Below are positions 10,201-19,100 of a stretch of 60,000 nt of DNA, piece by piece (the stretch's first letter is position 1; each line of letters begins with the position of its first letter). A program made the translations under genes and the position numbers. Under the pieces are notes generated by a model. The model saw only the letters and a program-made list of their open reading frames with translations. It had not been told where the DNA came from and did not search any database. The stretch covers positions 374,001 through 434,000 of the forward strand of contig JAQGDQ010000147.1 of the NCBI GenBank assembly GCA_030141605.1. Reading direction: 5' to 3'. This stretch comes from Tubiluchus corallicola (taxonomy: Eukaryota; Priapulida; Priapulimorpha; Priapulimorphida; Tubiluchidae).

Positions 10201-13153
10201 GGTTGCGCTTCTTGAACAAGCTTCTCTTTTGTGTGAGATGCGATGTGCCAAACAAGCAAAAATGTGTTTGGATAGCGCAATAAAGTATTTGCAGTTTGTT
10301 CCTTCCAAAGCTTGTCAAGGAAAAGCTGAGATTTTAAAGATCAAAAATCATATGATGATTGGGAGCTTTATTGGTGATAAGCATGCTAATATGAAAGTTT
10401 CAGGCTTAAAAAGTGTAATAGCTAACTCACCAAGTGAATTTTTAGTAGATGCTCTAGTTGATATGGCAAAGTTCACATATGATCACTGTTTAGGAAATGC
10501 AGTGGAGAATTTTACTTGTGTCAATCAAGTTGAAAACTTGATAAATATAGTGCTTCATGAGAAAATCCTTGATAAATATCAGCAAGCTGCTCTTACATTT
10601 GCCTCACTTATGATCAGAAGCTTAAAATCATTCAGCAGAACTGAAGTAGAGGGATTTTGTGAAAAATTGGATGAATGTTGGCAGATTTTAACTCAAGAAT
10701 GTTATTTTTATCTAGCAGTAGACCTGCCAGTGACATTTGCTAAGCTAAAAAGAGATGCGTCTGTAGATATTAATACAAAAACTGGACTAGTAGCGGCATT
10801 CCAGTTTTACAGTAAAGCCTTGAACATTAGTGAACAAAAGTTAGCTAACATTGTAAAGGACCTTCAACGTGCTAATCAATTAAGTGATACATGTTATGTT
10901 GCTGTTGTTGGAAAATTGAATATTGTAGAACTTGAATACTGTGCCTTAATGACTGATATGCTAGAAATATTTTTGATAGAAAGGCACAAATATTTAGCTG
11001 AGCAGTCAGCTAAACACCCAACTGTTAGACTCATCGAACTATACACGTTTGATCCAAACTCTTACACTGATACAGAAAAATATTGGTATGATGTTTGTGA
11101 CAAATTACCTGGCTTAGCAACTGAAAACTTGCAAAAAGTTATCGGCAGCATTGCTGTGGATCCTATTGTGAAAATGAGAGGTATTTACTTACTAGGAAGA
11201 TGCCATTTGCTCACATATCATATAAGACAAGCAGCTGAACAAGAAAGAAAAATTAATACAAAGGAAATCTATAAGTTAGACAGCACTTGCACTGAAGAAT
11301 CAGAAACTGATGATCAGAAAGCATTGTTTGAAGAAGGTATCGCGGCACTGAAAGAATCCTGCAATATCGGGCTTCAACATGGTTTTTTATATGGTGTCAT
11401 GAAAGCATCTTTGAATATAATGCATGCCTGTGCAAAGTGTAGTGTTCAAACTTCTGCTATGTATTTAGCTTTGTATCAAAGCTGCATGGCTTCCTTGGAG
11501 CTGCAGAAAATGTGCGTATATCTTTTGTCTCATACATCTTTAGCCGATATTCTAGTGCCAGTTAATCTTCTCTTGGGAGTTTCAAGAGGTGGTATTATAA
11601 TGGATACAATTGAGTCAAGCTTTTTAAAAAGGCAGCAAAGCACTTTGTTGCAGAATATAAAATATGTGGATTTATTTTTCATTAAATTGCACATGCTAAA
11701 GATAAGGAGCGAATTGCCAGGCAATTGTTCAGTCTTACTGTTTCAGCATATTCCAGAAAAGCACTGTTTGTATTGTGCAATGATTGATACTAAAGGAGAT
11801 GGAAGACCAACAAAACCAAATGTGCCTTTGCCTGATCTACCATTTATTATCTTAGAAAACATTGATAAAAAACTTAATGAACTTGTGTCATCATTTGTGT
11901 CCTTCCAGAAAAGTGTAGATGACAGATCAAGAAAATTTGCCTTTGTGGGTAATGCTGCGAGTGGGAATTCTGATTTCTCGTACTTTACTGAGTGGTATGC
12001 AAGGCTATTGTCTGAGCTGGAATTACTTCTGAAACCAGTAACTGAAAATTTACAGGGCTATTATGGTCAGATAGATTTTAAGCAGCAAACCCTAATCATT
12101 TTGTCAGATTCTTTGATAATGCAGCTACCATTAGAAAGGCTTCACATTTTTAAAAGGTTTAGTGCAATTAGCCGTGATTTCTCTGTCCATCTTTTATACA
12201 AGAGACTACATGGTATTGCCATCCAAAAACCAAAGTCTCCTGAAAGCAAGAAAAGGCAAGGAACAAGTAAAGAACGGAGGGTTCCAAAAATACAAGCATT
12301 GGCAGAAACTGAAACAGAAAGACAAATAAATGAAGAAGCAAATGGAAAAGTAAAACAAACAAAATTTTCAGAAGATGTACGAAAAAAATCTGTGCCATCT
12401 GATAAGCAAACAGATCAAGGAGGTAAGCTAATGGAAATATGTGAGTCTCCACAAAATGCAAAGTTAAGGCAAAGACCAAAGTCATCTGGTTCAAGGAAAA
12501 CGGTGAAACATAGTCTACCAGGATGCAGAGGTGTTTTTCTTTCAGAATCAGTGTATATTGTTGACCCCCATGTTGAATCAATTTTGACTACAGCAACAAT
12601 GGAGTTAATATTAAAACAAAATCTGCCCTTGACAAAGAAATTTCATGGATTTCTTGGAAATAAGTCAAAATTATTGGAAAGTCAAAAGGAAGCCATGCTG
12701 GTCAAAGCAAAGGCTCTTGTTTTTTGTGGCACAGAATCTATGGTGATCGAGTTTCCTTTTGAAAAGCTGTTGTTACTATCCATGCCACAGTTAACACTAG
12801 CATTGCTGATTGACAAGATGCACACAAAAGAAAGCATTTTGAGAGGAGCCAGTTCTGGTGTTGAATTAAAAACTGATGTTGACATAGTAAAGTTGTTGAC
12901 TTTATGTTGTGGTACTCAGAGCATTGTTCTTAAAATGTTTGGAACCAATACTGAGGAAACTAATGCAGCCCTTGAAGGCATAATGTCAGGATTTCTTAAA
13001 GAAAAACTATGTAGTGGTCAATGTTCTATGGAAGGAATAACAATTGGTTCAAATTTAGAGGAAGATAAAGGTATTCCATCCAGCAGGCTGAAATTTCTAG
13101 AAGTTCTGTTGCATTTTACCTGCTATGGTTTGCCTAACATTATACTTGTTTAA
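7226..13153 (+). CDS. Large ciliary protein, CFAP46-like, in one exon
   Basis: An uninterrupted frame of about 1975 codons, by far the longest in the window. Roughly residues 1-1450 are leucine- and cysteine-rich helical sequence of TPR-like character, with a lysine-rich insert near 300-320. A beta-strand block near 1480-1510 (CSVLLFQHIPEKHCLYCAMI) opens a C-terminal region: a strand and loop at 1613-1655 (LIMQLPLERLHIF, SRDFSVHLL), a charged low-complexity insert at about 1664-1766, VYIVDPH near 1777, LVFCGTES near 1831 and CYGLPNIILV at the end. That order fits a CHAT/separase-like fold without catalytic His and Cys. From memory of the family I favour CFAP46, a C1d central-apparatus protein of motile cilia, normally about 2700 residues. 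CFAP54 or another large ciliary TPR protein is possible. ATG at 7226 follows an acceptor-like TTTCAG (7219) with the frame open between them, so upstream coding exons may exist. Lack of introns in 5.9 kb is odd and could mean a retrocopy. Confidence 0.55.
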   Translation: MMSKNKARRMSKSSHRDSKCLSEETFPTLDIPLIVEVIINGIAGSPSFDKVYIEHLKVKIFSSLQQISATYEFCKIPSDLNSLSTRRNAEIMFEIALVGKEWHLWNMVTISALLCIMFCNEVRQEQPVEKSKENKKALKIPVSPRHAAEALDETLELMCVKASILLVKNLYEILRHLQSLCDSPDNTNMTGKNEILVCSDKVLDAIFLCLSSAMISSKKLLCEDCMLKLTSLQWNCSHFLRIKGKEHLLLQHFVQSFTLMLTMNNPSLPMIEQMARFSIVICKGFIQSWIEKEVKTPEEDVVKSKKKSLKSPRAKPKANIDEINDYKQALVFLDNAKNAAELAASNYLKTVSLSLYFELLESWVTCKNLLNQKINYGSLTIPADEKKNVICVARKAFIGFQLLIMKMSSEKETSKDKGRKEQKESSSAASFRSVITLLDSINWNTEEKLAVYLWVELAHMLVAEEDFLNVEACCQRAVEIDNEQIDDQTKGLLKEAWLLLGIYYPVETEATVEKLSCFVNCAKIALNLKDYQSFFRAVYHFWNSYEIMFRTEFPKQATVLHISIVTSMAELLRVAGTIIPKGLIPKEFSVIYTNLSTVVLQAMFNRGDLETFLSASEKISKKLAPIGHMHVIHQLRILAKAHLCLPFNCELENVNEFDDQDQLATLWMWIAKYTPESDRDNKKQAFQFVIKYMDSQFYYVQRINMLFEYVGFLMKNGFAQSLILEQLQEIISFVDSSHTDVPAELSASSPEKARTKSGASDSLPEKSFNIKAFQLISLIRSCCFMASLLDVGTFTYHDKCLAIVATCKQLVLELFKNCELMIREPSARLGEKVGKTGTRLSERVSRKRLSRCKPSLAGSFENWPAARIPFAVLQSKDNKMRGILTQGETLVLYWQLNDLIKNIRRICLHPLCFPVLIIQQFLSASLLHCMPLYILSCLRMLQLCDELHISDGSCFWYSSLENIGLDVDSIFILNNCCSSGDSDAAETLASYVVALLEQASLLCEMRCAKQAKMCLDSAIKYLQFVPSKACQGKAEILKIKNHMMIGSFIGDKHANMKVSGLKSVIANSPSEFLVDALVDMAKFTYDHCLGNAVENFTCVNQVENLINIVLHEKILDKYQQAALTFASLMIRSLKSFSRTEVEGFCEKLDECWQILTQECYFYLAVDLPVTFAKLKRDASVDINTKTGLVAAFQFYSKALNISEQKLANIVKDLQRANQLSDTCYVAVVGKLNIVELEYCALMTDMLEIFLIERHKYLAEQSAKHPTVRLIELYTFDPNSYTDTEKYWYDVCDKLPGLATENLQKVIGSIAVDPIVKMRGIYLLGRCHLLTYHIRQAAEQERKINTKEIYKLDSTCTEESETDDQKALFEEGIAALKESCNIGLQHGFLYGVMKASLNIMHACAKCSVQTSAMYLALYQSCMASLELQKMCVYLLSHTSLADILVPVNLLLGVSRGGIIMDTIESSFLKRQQSTLLQNIKYVDLFFIKLHMLKIRSELPGNCSVLLFQHIPEKHCLYCAMIDTKGDGRPTKPNVPLPDLPFIILENIDKKLNELVSSFVSFQKSVDDRSRKFAFVGNAASGNSDFSYFTEWYARLLSELELLLKPVTENLQGYYGQIDFKQQTLIILSDSLIMQLPLERLHIFKRFSAISRDFSVHLLYKRLHGIAIQKPKSPESKKRQGTSKERRVPKIQALAETETERQINEEANGKVKQTKFSEDVRKKSVPSDKQTDQGGKLMEICESPQNAKLRQRPKSSGSRKTVKHSLPGCRGVFLSESVYIVDPHVESILTTATMELILKQNLPLTKKFHGFLGNKSKLLESQKEAMLVKAKALVFCGTESMVIEFPFEKLLLLSMPQLTLALLIDKMHTKESILRGASSGVELKTDVDIVKLLTLCCGTQSIVLKMFGTNTEETNAALEGIMSGFLKEKLCSGQCSMEGITIGSNLEEDKGIPSSRLKFLEVLLHFTCYGLPNIILV

Positions 13154-13939
13154 TATGCATGAAAAAAATTTTCTTGTAGTTTTTCACCAGTTGCTGCATA
13201 GTTAAAGACTTAATAAGTTAATAAGTACATTGTTGTGAGGCATACGTTCCATGTCTTTGTTTCGTGTAGTATAAAAATGTTTATAGCGGTATAGATAAAG
13301 TTCATTTTTCAATTACAGATTATTCACAGTCACCATCATTCTCATAATTATAGGCATTTTGAATCAAAGTCGTTCCACCTAGCCAGTAACTACTGCACAT
13401 GTATGTTCACTTATTAAATTATTTTTGTATGAGAATGATAAAAGAATGTCATTAAAATTAATGTGATCGTATAGGTGTACGTTCGTAATATTAAAAGTTG
13501 TAATTTGTAATTTATTATCCATTTCAGCATAATTAAAATTTGCATATCACATTATAACTATTATAAAACAAATATAGTTGCAGTAATTGTAAAAGAGAAA
13601 CAGAAAGTAACAGAAAAAATGCAAATATAATTGCAATAATTGTAAAAGAACTATTATATTAATATAGTTACTAAACTGCATAATAGTTTATCAACCAGAA
13701 ATATATGCTGCATGGTGGTCAAGAAGCAAAGCTTGTGAAACCATCACGAAAAGTGGAAAAAAACAAGAGAAAGAATTATAGAGAAAGAATAGTAAAGATA
13801 AAGTAATAGAATAAGATAGAGAAAAAAGAGAAGAGAAATGAAATAAAATGAAACTTATATTATTATATTATCAAGTAATTGCACAATGGAAGACCAGCAG
13901 TTTGTAAGGAAAAGGGTATATATGTATATAATTATACAA
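13154..13939. other. 3' flank of the ciliary gene, no gene seen
   Basis: AT-rich, with no canonical AATAAA close to the stop codon. It contains a 54-base tandem duplication (about 13569-13650, units containing TAATTGTAAAAGA) and purine-rich DNA at 13740-13850 made of GAAAGAATAG-like runs. Confidence 0.6.
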
Positions 13940-14230
13940 TTATATAATATATATATGTATATATATATATAATAACAATCTTTATTTAATGTAGTCTTTT
14001 GGGTGAACAATTAACATTAGCTCAAAGAGCTATTATCGCTGACTGTAAATAACAACCTACAACTACATAACAGAGATTATTATTACCCCATTCTTACCCT
14101 AAATACCATGCGCCAGGCAGGCCAACAGCAGGTACCATTTTTGAAGTCTTTGGTTTGGCCCGGCTCTATCGAACTCACGACCTCCCAGACCAAAAGCGGA
14201 TGCATTACCACAAGGCTAAACCGTCTGGTC
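13940..14230 (-). mobile_element. tRNA-derived SINE
   Basis: On the minus strand the element starts with a tRNA-like head: an A-box region TTTAGCCTTGTGGTAATGC, an anticodon-arm-like CCGCTTTTGGTCTGG, and the B box GTCGTGAGTTCGATAG. It continues into a non-tRNA body and ends in AAATAAAGATTGTTATTA plus a TA repeat (13917-13968). Internal pol III boxes followed by a LINE-like tail define a SINE. The tail resembles tails at 30.5 kb and 35.0 kb. Confidence 0.75.
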
Positions 14231-15394
14231 AAATATGTATTATATAATTGTTCCGAACCCAAAAAACCAATCTGAACCGACACCTATTTGTTTTTATTTT
14301 GCTTGAAATGAATACCATTTTTTATTTTCCTCAAGATCAATACCGGACTGATACCGATTCCGTATTTTTTCACTAATATCGGAAACCATTCTATCAGAAC
14401 AACACTATTTGCAGTGTCACTTGGTGTCTATCACCCAGTCTGCCACTGTATCCTCATGCTTTGTCTTGGTATTTCATCATATTCGTAAGATATACCATGT
14501 ATATGCTCTTTTCTCATCACCAAATCACTGCAAACTAACGTCAATAAAAATGCAGTTTGCAAGATGAAAGACACGACTTTTATAATCATTTTATACACAA
14601 ATTTCATTTATTCTATTGCATGGTCAGTGTTTAGTGTATTTTTTTACTCAACTGTTTATTGCATTTTTAAGTGCTTACAGACCCGTGGCATACATTTCAA
14701 GTTTTCTTTATTTACCTGTAATTGGTTTCACTTACATCTTACACAGATCTGTACATAGATCTGCTTTCAAAAAACACTATGTTCTGTGATATCGTCCGTT
14801 AAAAGGCGGAATGAACATATTAAGTCTTCTTTGTAAAATTTTGAAACTTACTTTTAGTTGAGTCATATTGAACCTTATGGTCATAATTTCTTTCATCTTA
14901 TCCGAATGACATTTTTTTATATTTTTAGCAAATGATCTTCCATTTGAAAACTGCTGTTCTTTAGAAATCTTAACTTTCTCATGTTATCTGTCTTAGTTTT
15001 AATTAAATTTCTAACAGATTAATTTCGTTTTTATGTGCTTCTTCTATTTAAACTGATTAAATTAATTTATATCAGTTTTAATCATGATATCTTTCATTTC
15101 TGAATGCCAATATTAATTCATAATATTTAATAATATTAATTATTAAAATGTTAATGTATTTGTGCTTGTAAAATTGTTTGACCAATCTTTCATTGCTGGA
15201 ATTCATTAATGATCAAACATTATTTTTTTGCATTCTTTTCTATAATATCATAGGCCGTAATTAGATGTTTGCGTTTCAGCTACGTGCCGCGTCTCCTAAG
15301 AGGCAAGATGCAAGTGTTCGTTGTGATCGTACGGAAATTCCTTGTATTTGTCAGTAAAAATACGAACAGGTAAGAAATCGGCAATAGTACCGAC
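14231..15394. other. Intergenic, no gene seen
   Basis: AT-rich sequence between the SINE and the foldback element upstream of PITHD1. Only short chance frames are present and no repeat structure was recognised. Confidence 0.5.
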
Positions 15395-16151
15395 TGTTGG
15401 GCGCCAAGTAATCCACTAGCCGAAGTAGGACAATTGGCGTACATGGGCTAGCCCAAGTAGGACGCGTCGTACATGGGTTGCCCAAGTAGGACACTAGAAA
15501 CAGGTCGCGAATTGAGTCGTTAAGCGTACTAGCACCGTCCGTCGTTATTGTTTATGTAATAATAATAATTAGAAAAGTCAATAGACGTTGAATAATTTAT
15601 TATTCATCTGATAAAATAAAAGAATTTTATTCTGAGCTAGAACAATTAATATTTGCCAATATTAATCTTTTTTGAAGTGAAATAAGTGCACCTTTTAGGC
15701 GATTCCAACATTTGTTTAAGGTATATCATTTTTTTATTTTGTTTTGCTTCACAGACAGGTGATCCTTTTCACTCCCTCTTGGATAAATAATTGTTTTCTA
15801 CTAAGTAAACGCGTTAGCGAGTTATGTGCCCTACATAGTTTCTCTCTTTAAAGCATTAGATACTTAGTTTAATGTTATGATGATATTAATGGAGCTAATA
15901 ATAATGATGATATTGTTGTAAAAAAATACATTTGTAAATTGTCAAGGACTATCCATCATTATTATAAAGTTACTTTTTTTTCTAAAACAAATTTACTTTT
16001 ATGTTTTAGTATGTCATAAATCTGGATTCTCGACAGAAATCGCAAGTGTCCTACTTGGGCTGCCCATGCACGGCACTGATTTTCCGCAAATTTAGCACGC
16101 GTTTTGCCGGAAGTTTTCTACTTCGGCTAGTGAATTACTCGGCGCCCTACA
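15395..16151. mobile_element. Foldback/TIR element abutting the PITHD1 start
   Basis: The left end (15395 onward: TGTTGGGCGCC, then CACTAGCCGAAGTAG) is matched in reverse complement by the right end (TGTAGGGCGCC, then CACTAGCCGAAGTAG, ending at 16151). A second inverted block, TGGG..GCCCAAGTAGGACACT, pairs 15470-15495 with 16045-16068. The left arm also repeats GCCCAAGTAGGAC in tandem. The interior is AT-rich and non-coding. No clear target duplication was found. The right end lies 17 bases before the PITHD1 ATG. Confidence 0.6.
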
Positions 16152-16168
16152 CCAATTGTACATCGAGT

Positions 16169-19100
16169 ATGGCTGGACATGGACATGGGCATAATTGCAG
16201 TGATGAACATGATCATGATAAAGTCGATAATATAGGAGCAGCTTTTTCGCTTTACCTGAAAATTGATACACTTAATGTCGAGTGTTTGAATGAAATTATT
16301 GACGGGTCTGGTAAAACAGTATTTAAGCCTTGGGATCAACGGCTTGATAAGGAGAAGGTAGGCTGTGCATCGTGGCCAGCGGTCCGCTTCCACATCTGAT
16401 TTTTTTGCCTTTAAGATCCGGCACCCGTACTTTAATTTTCACCTTTAAGGTACGGCGGTGGAAACCAAGTTTTTTACCTTAAAGATTGGGCACCGGAATT
16501 GAAATGTTGTAGCTTAAACTTTAACCGTTGACTTGCATAAAGGCTTAAAGCTTAAAAAATTCGTTTTGAAATTTTAAACCACTTACACATTGTCTTATTG
16601 CACACAGAGCTTGCGTTAGTAGCAAGGCCGTATCAATTTTGAAAATTTAAACTCCATTTTGACGGCAAGTTGTTTGAAATAAGTTTAGATAACATTGTGT
16701 AAAGTTTGAAAAAATAATCAGCATTCGTATCACACATTAACTAAGCAAAAATTACTGTACGGCGAGTCGGTGACATACCCTGGAAGTGAATCAACTACAT
16801 TTCATCAATTATTTCGAACATTTTAAATTAAGATTTTTTTCTAGTTACATAGGTCTTTCAAGCAGGTAAGCAAAATGCTAAGTAACGTGACTTTGCATGG
16901 AAAGTTTTTTGGGACATAGTTTAACATTGTCTTTACGTTGTGTGTAGGACACTTTAGGTGATGCCATGTATAATGGCGTGGTCGGATGGTCGGAACAGTA
17001 TCGCGGGAGATTTAAAGTGAAATCAAACAAAAATTCTTTTTAATGCAAGTACGATATATTCTTAAAATTTCTGTAAACTAATATTTATAACCTTTAAACA
17101 CGATTTTTCTGACTCCTACTTCGGGAACCTCTTTTCTTGTCCTTTCGGATCCACTGTCAGACTTGCATATTTTTAAAGAAGGAATGACACCAAAATTAAG
17201 CTGCGCTTGAATAACTCGCATATGTATTACGAATACGACTATGTACCTCGTTCTTCACGCGGATTTTACTCCACAAAGGCTCAGATAAAGTGACATATAA
17301 AAGGAACGTTTTACTAGGTTGCCATTGAATATGGAGCTGCGCTTGTGCCTCTCGTGGTATATGTTGGCATGACGTCATTTAGTACACAGCACTTACCGTA
17401 TATACTCGCATATAAGCCTACATCGCATATAAGCCGACTCCCTAAAACTGCTTTAAAATGGCCAGTTTTTGCAAAAACCCGTATATAAGCCGACCATCAA
17501 CTTGTCTAATTTTACTCCATACCCAATCAACAAAATTGATCCCTTTTTGTCACATTTTTTTAATTGGGTATTTTGATTCATAGAAATTTTTTACTATAAA
17601 GATGTAAAATGCTTACTTTTATGAATACAAAATGCAGACATTTATTGAAATGTGAATTTTTTCTAAAAAAAAAGTGGGTGGACGGCGATCCCCCACGATC
17701 CCCCTCCAATACACCACTGGTGACACACAACCAAATAAAGAGTCAGATAGCGATAAAAATGTGTGGCTGGAAAATTGGCATTAGTGTCTGTCCTTGTGTT
17801 CATTTTGTTTCATGCGCATATAAGCCGACCCCCTGATTTCAGTATTGTATTTTATAGTTCTAAATTCGGCTTATATGCGAGTATATACGGTATGCTGTAT
17901 GCTGCGTTTGTTTGCATTATCAAGCAATATCAGCGTATAGTACGTGAAAACAGTTTGTACCTTATGATTGTATCATGGTATCATAGTAGATTAGTAATAC
18001 TATTTGGTCTGCATGGAAGATTTGCTCGCTGTTGGTCCTCATGATTGTTGTTATTGAAAAATGTCCCATGGAAAGAGTCACGCTTTAAAACAGACACTTT
18101 CACTTAGGTGCTAATGCTCTATGCTCGGTCTTTGGCTGCAGCAATTAGATGTAAAATGTCGGAATCTGAAGCCGAACAGTCAAATTTTCACAAGTTTCCC
18201 TTTGACAACAGAAAATTATTCTAACTGTGGAAGCACAAACTAAAAAAAAGTGGAATTCATGCCATTAGAATGCAATGATTTCTGCTGTGATAATTTCAAA
18301 TTAAGTTTCAAACAGAAAGGACATCAATTTTTACAAAATTGATATTTTTCTTTAAAAATTTTATAACTTTTAAAATTTTAAAAATACTACGTTTACACAT
18401 ATATCGCAATTATATATGGCATAATACAAACTCTCATGTTACTTGTATGACTTATTGTTTCTCCATGAATGTCAAATAATGCTAATATATTGTAAACTAT
18501 TAACCATTACAGTACTGATAAATATTTCAGTAACCAAACACTCCACGACCTATTTAGTGTAATGAATGTTATACTAAGTTATTTTGTAAATTTTATTACA
18601 CGCACATAAAAATGTTTGTAGTTAAAAACAACAGAACTTTATTAAAAACTTTTACTTTACATTAAAAAATTGTAAAAGTTTTTGCATACGTTGTTTGGCC
18701 TGATTTTTTTCTTTTAACTTTTTAATATAAAAGGTTTTAATAAAGTTGTGTTGTTTTTAACTACAAATTATTTTGTAAATCTGTAAAAAAGACTTTGATG
18801 AACTTGGCAATATGTTGAGGGCATTACTTTATTATTTAGTGCATGCAATTTTATGATGATGTATCAGTCCCAATCTGGTGGCTAACATGCAATAATTAAA
18901 CTAGTAATATTCAGTAAAAATCTGGTCAACAACTAATTACAATTTAAAACATTAGGTCCACAACTTTAGTATTGATAACCTATAAGCATTTGGACAAAAT
19001 TAAACATCTGTCGATAGTACAAAAAAGTACTATTTGTGTATGTTGTGGAATTTCAGAAATACACAATTTAAAATTGTCAGAAAATTTTAAGATTTTAATG

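Noticed and set aside
7267-12885. Minus-strand open frames inside the ciliary gene
   Set aside because: Shadows of the large plus-strand frame; no splice or family evidence.
15395-16151. LTR retrotransposon, because the left end reads TGTTGGGCGCCA, similar to a Lys-tRNA primer-site complement
   Set aside because: The two ends are inverted, not direct, repeats and no gag or pol text lies between.
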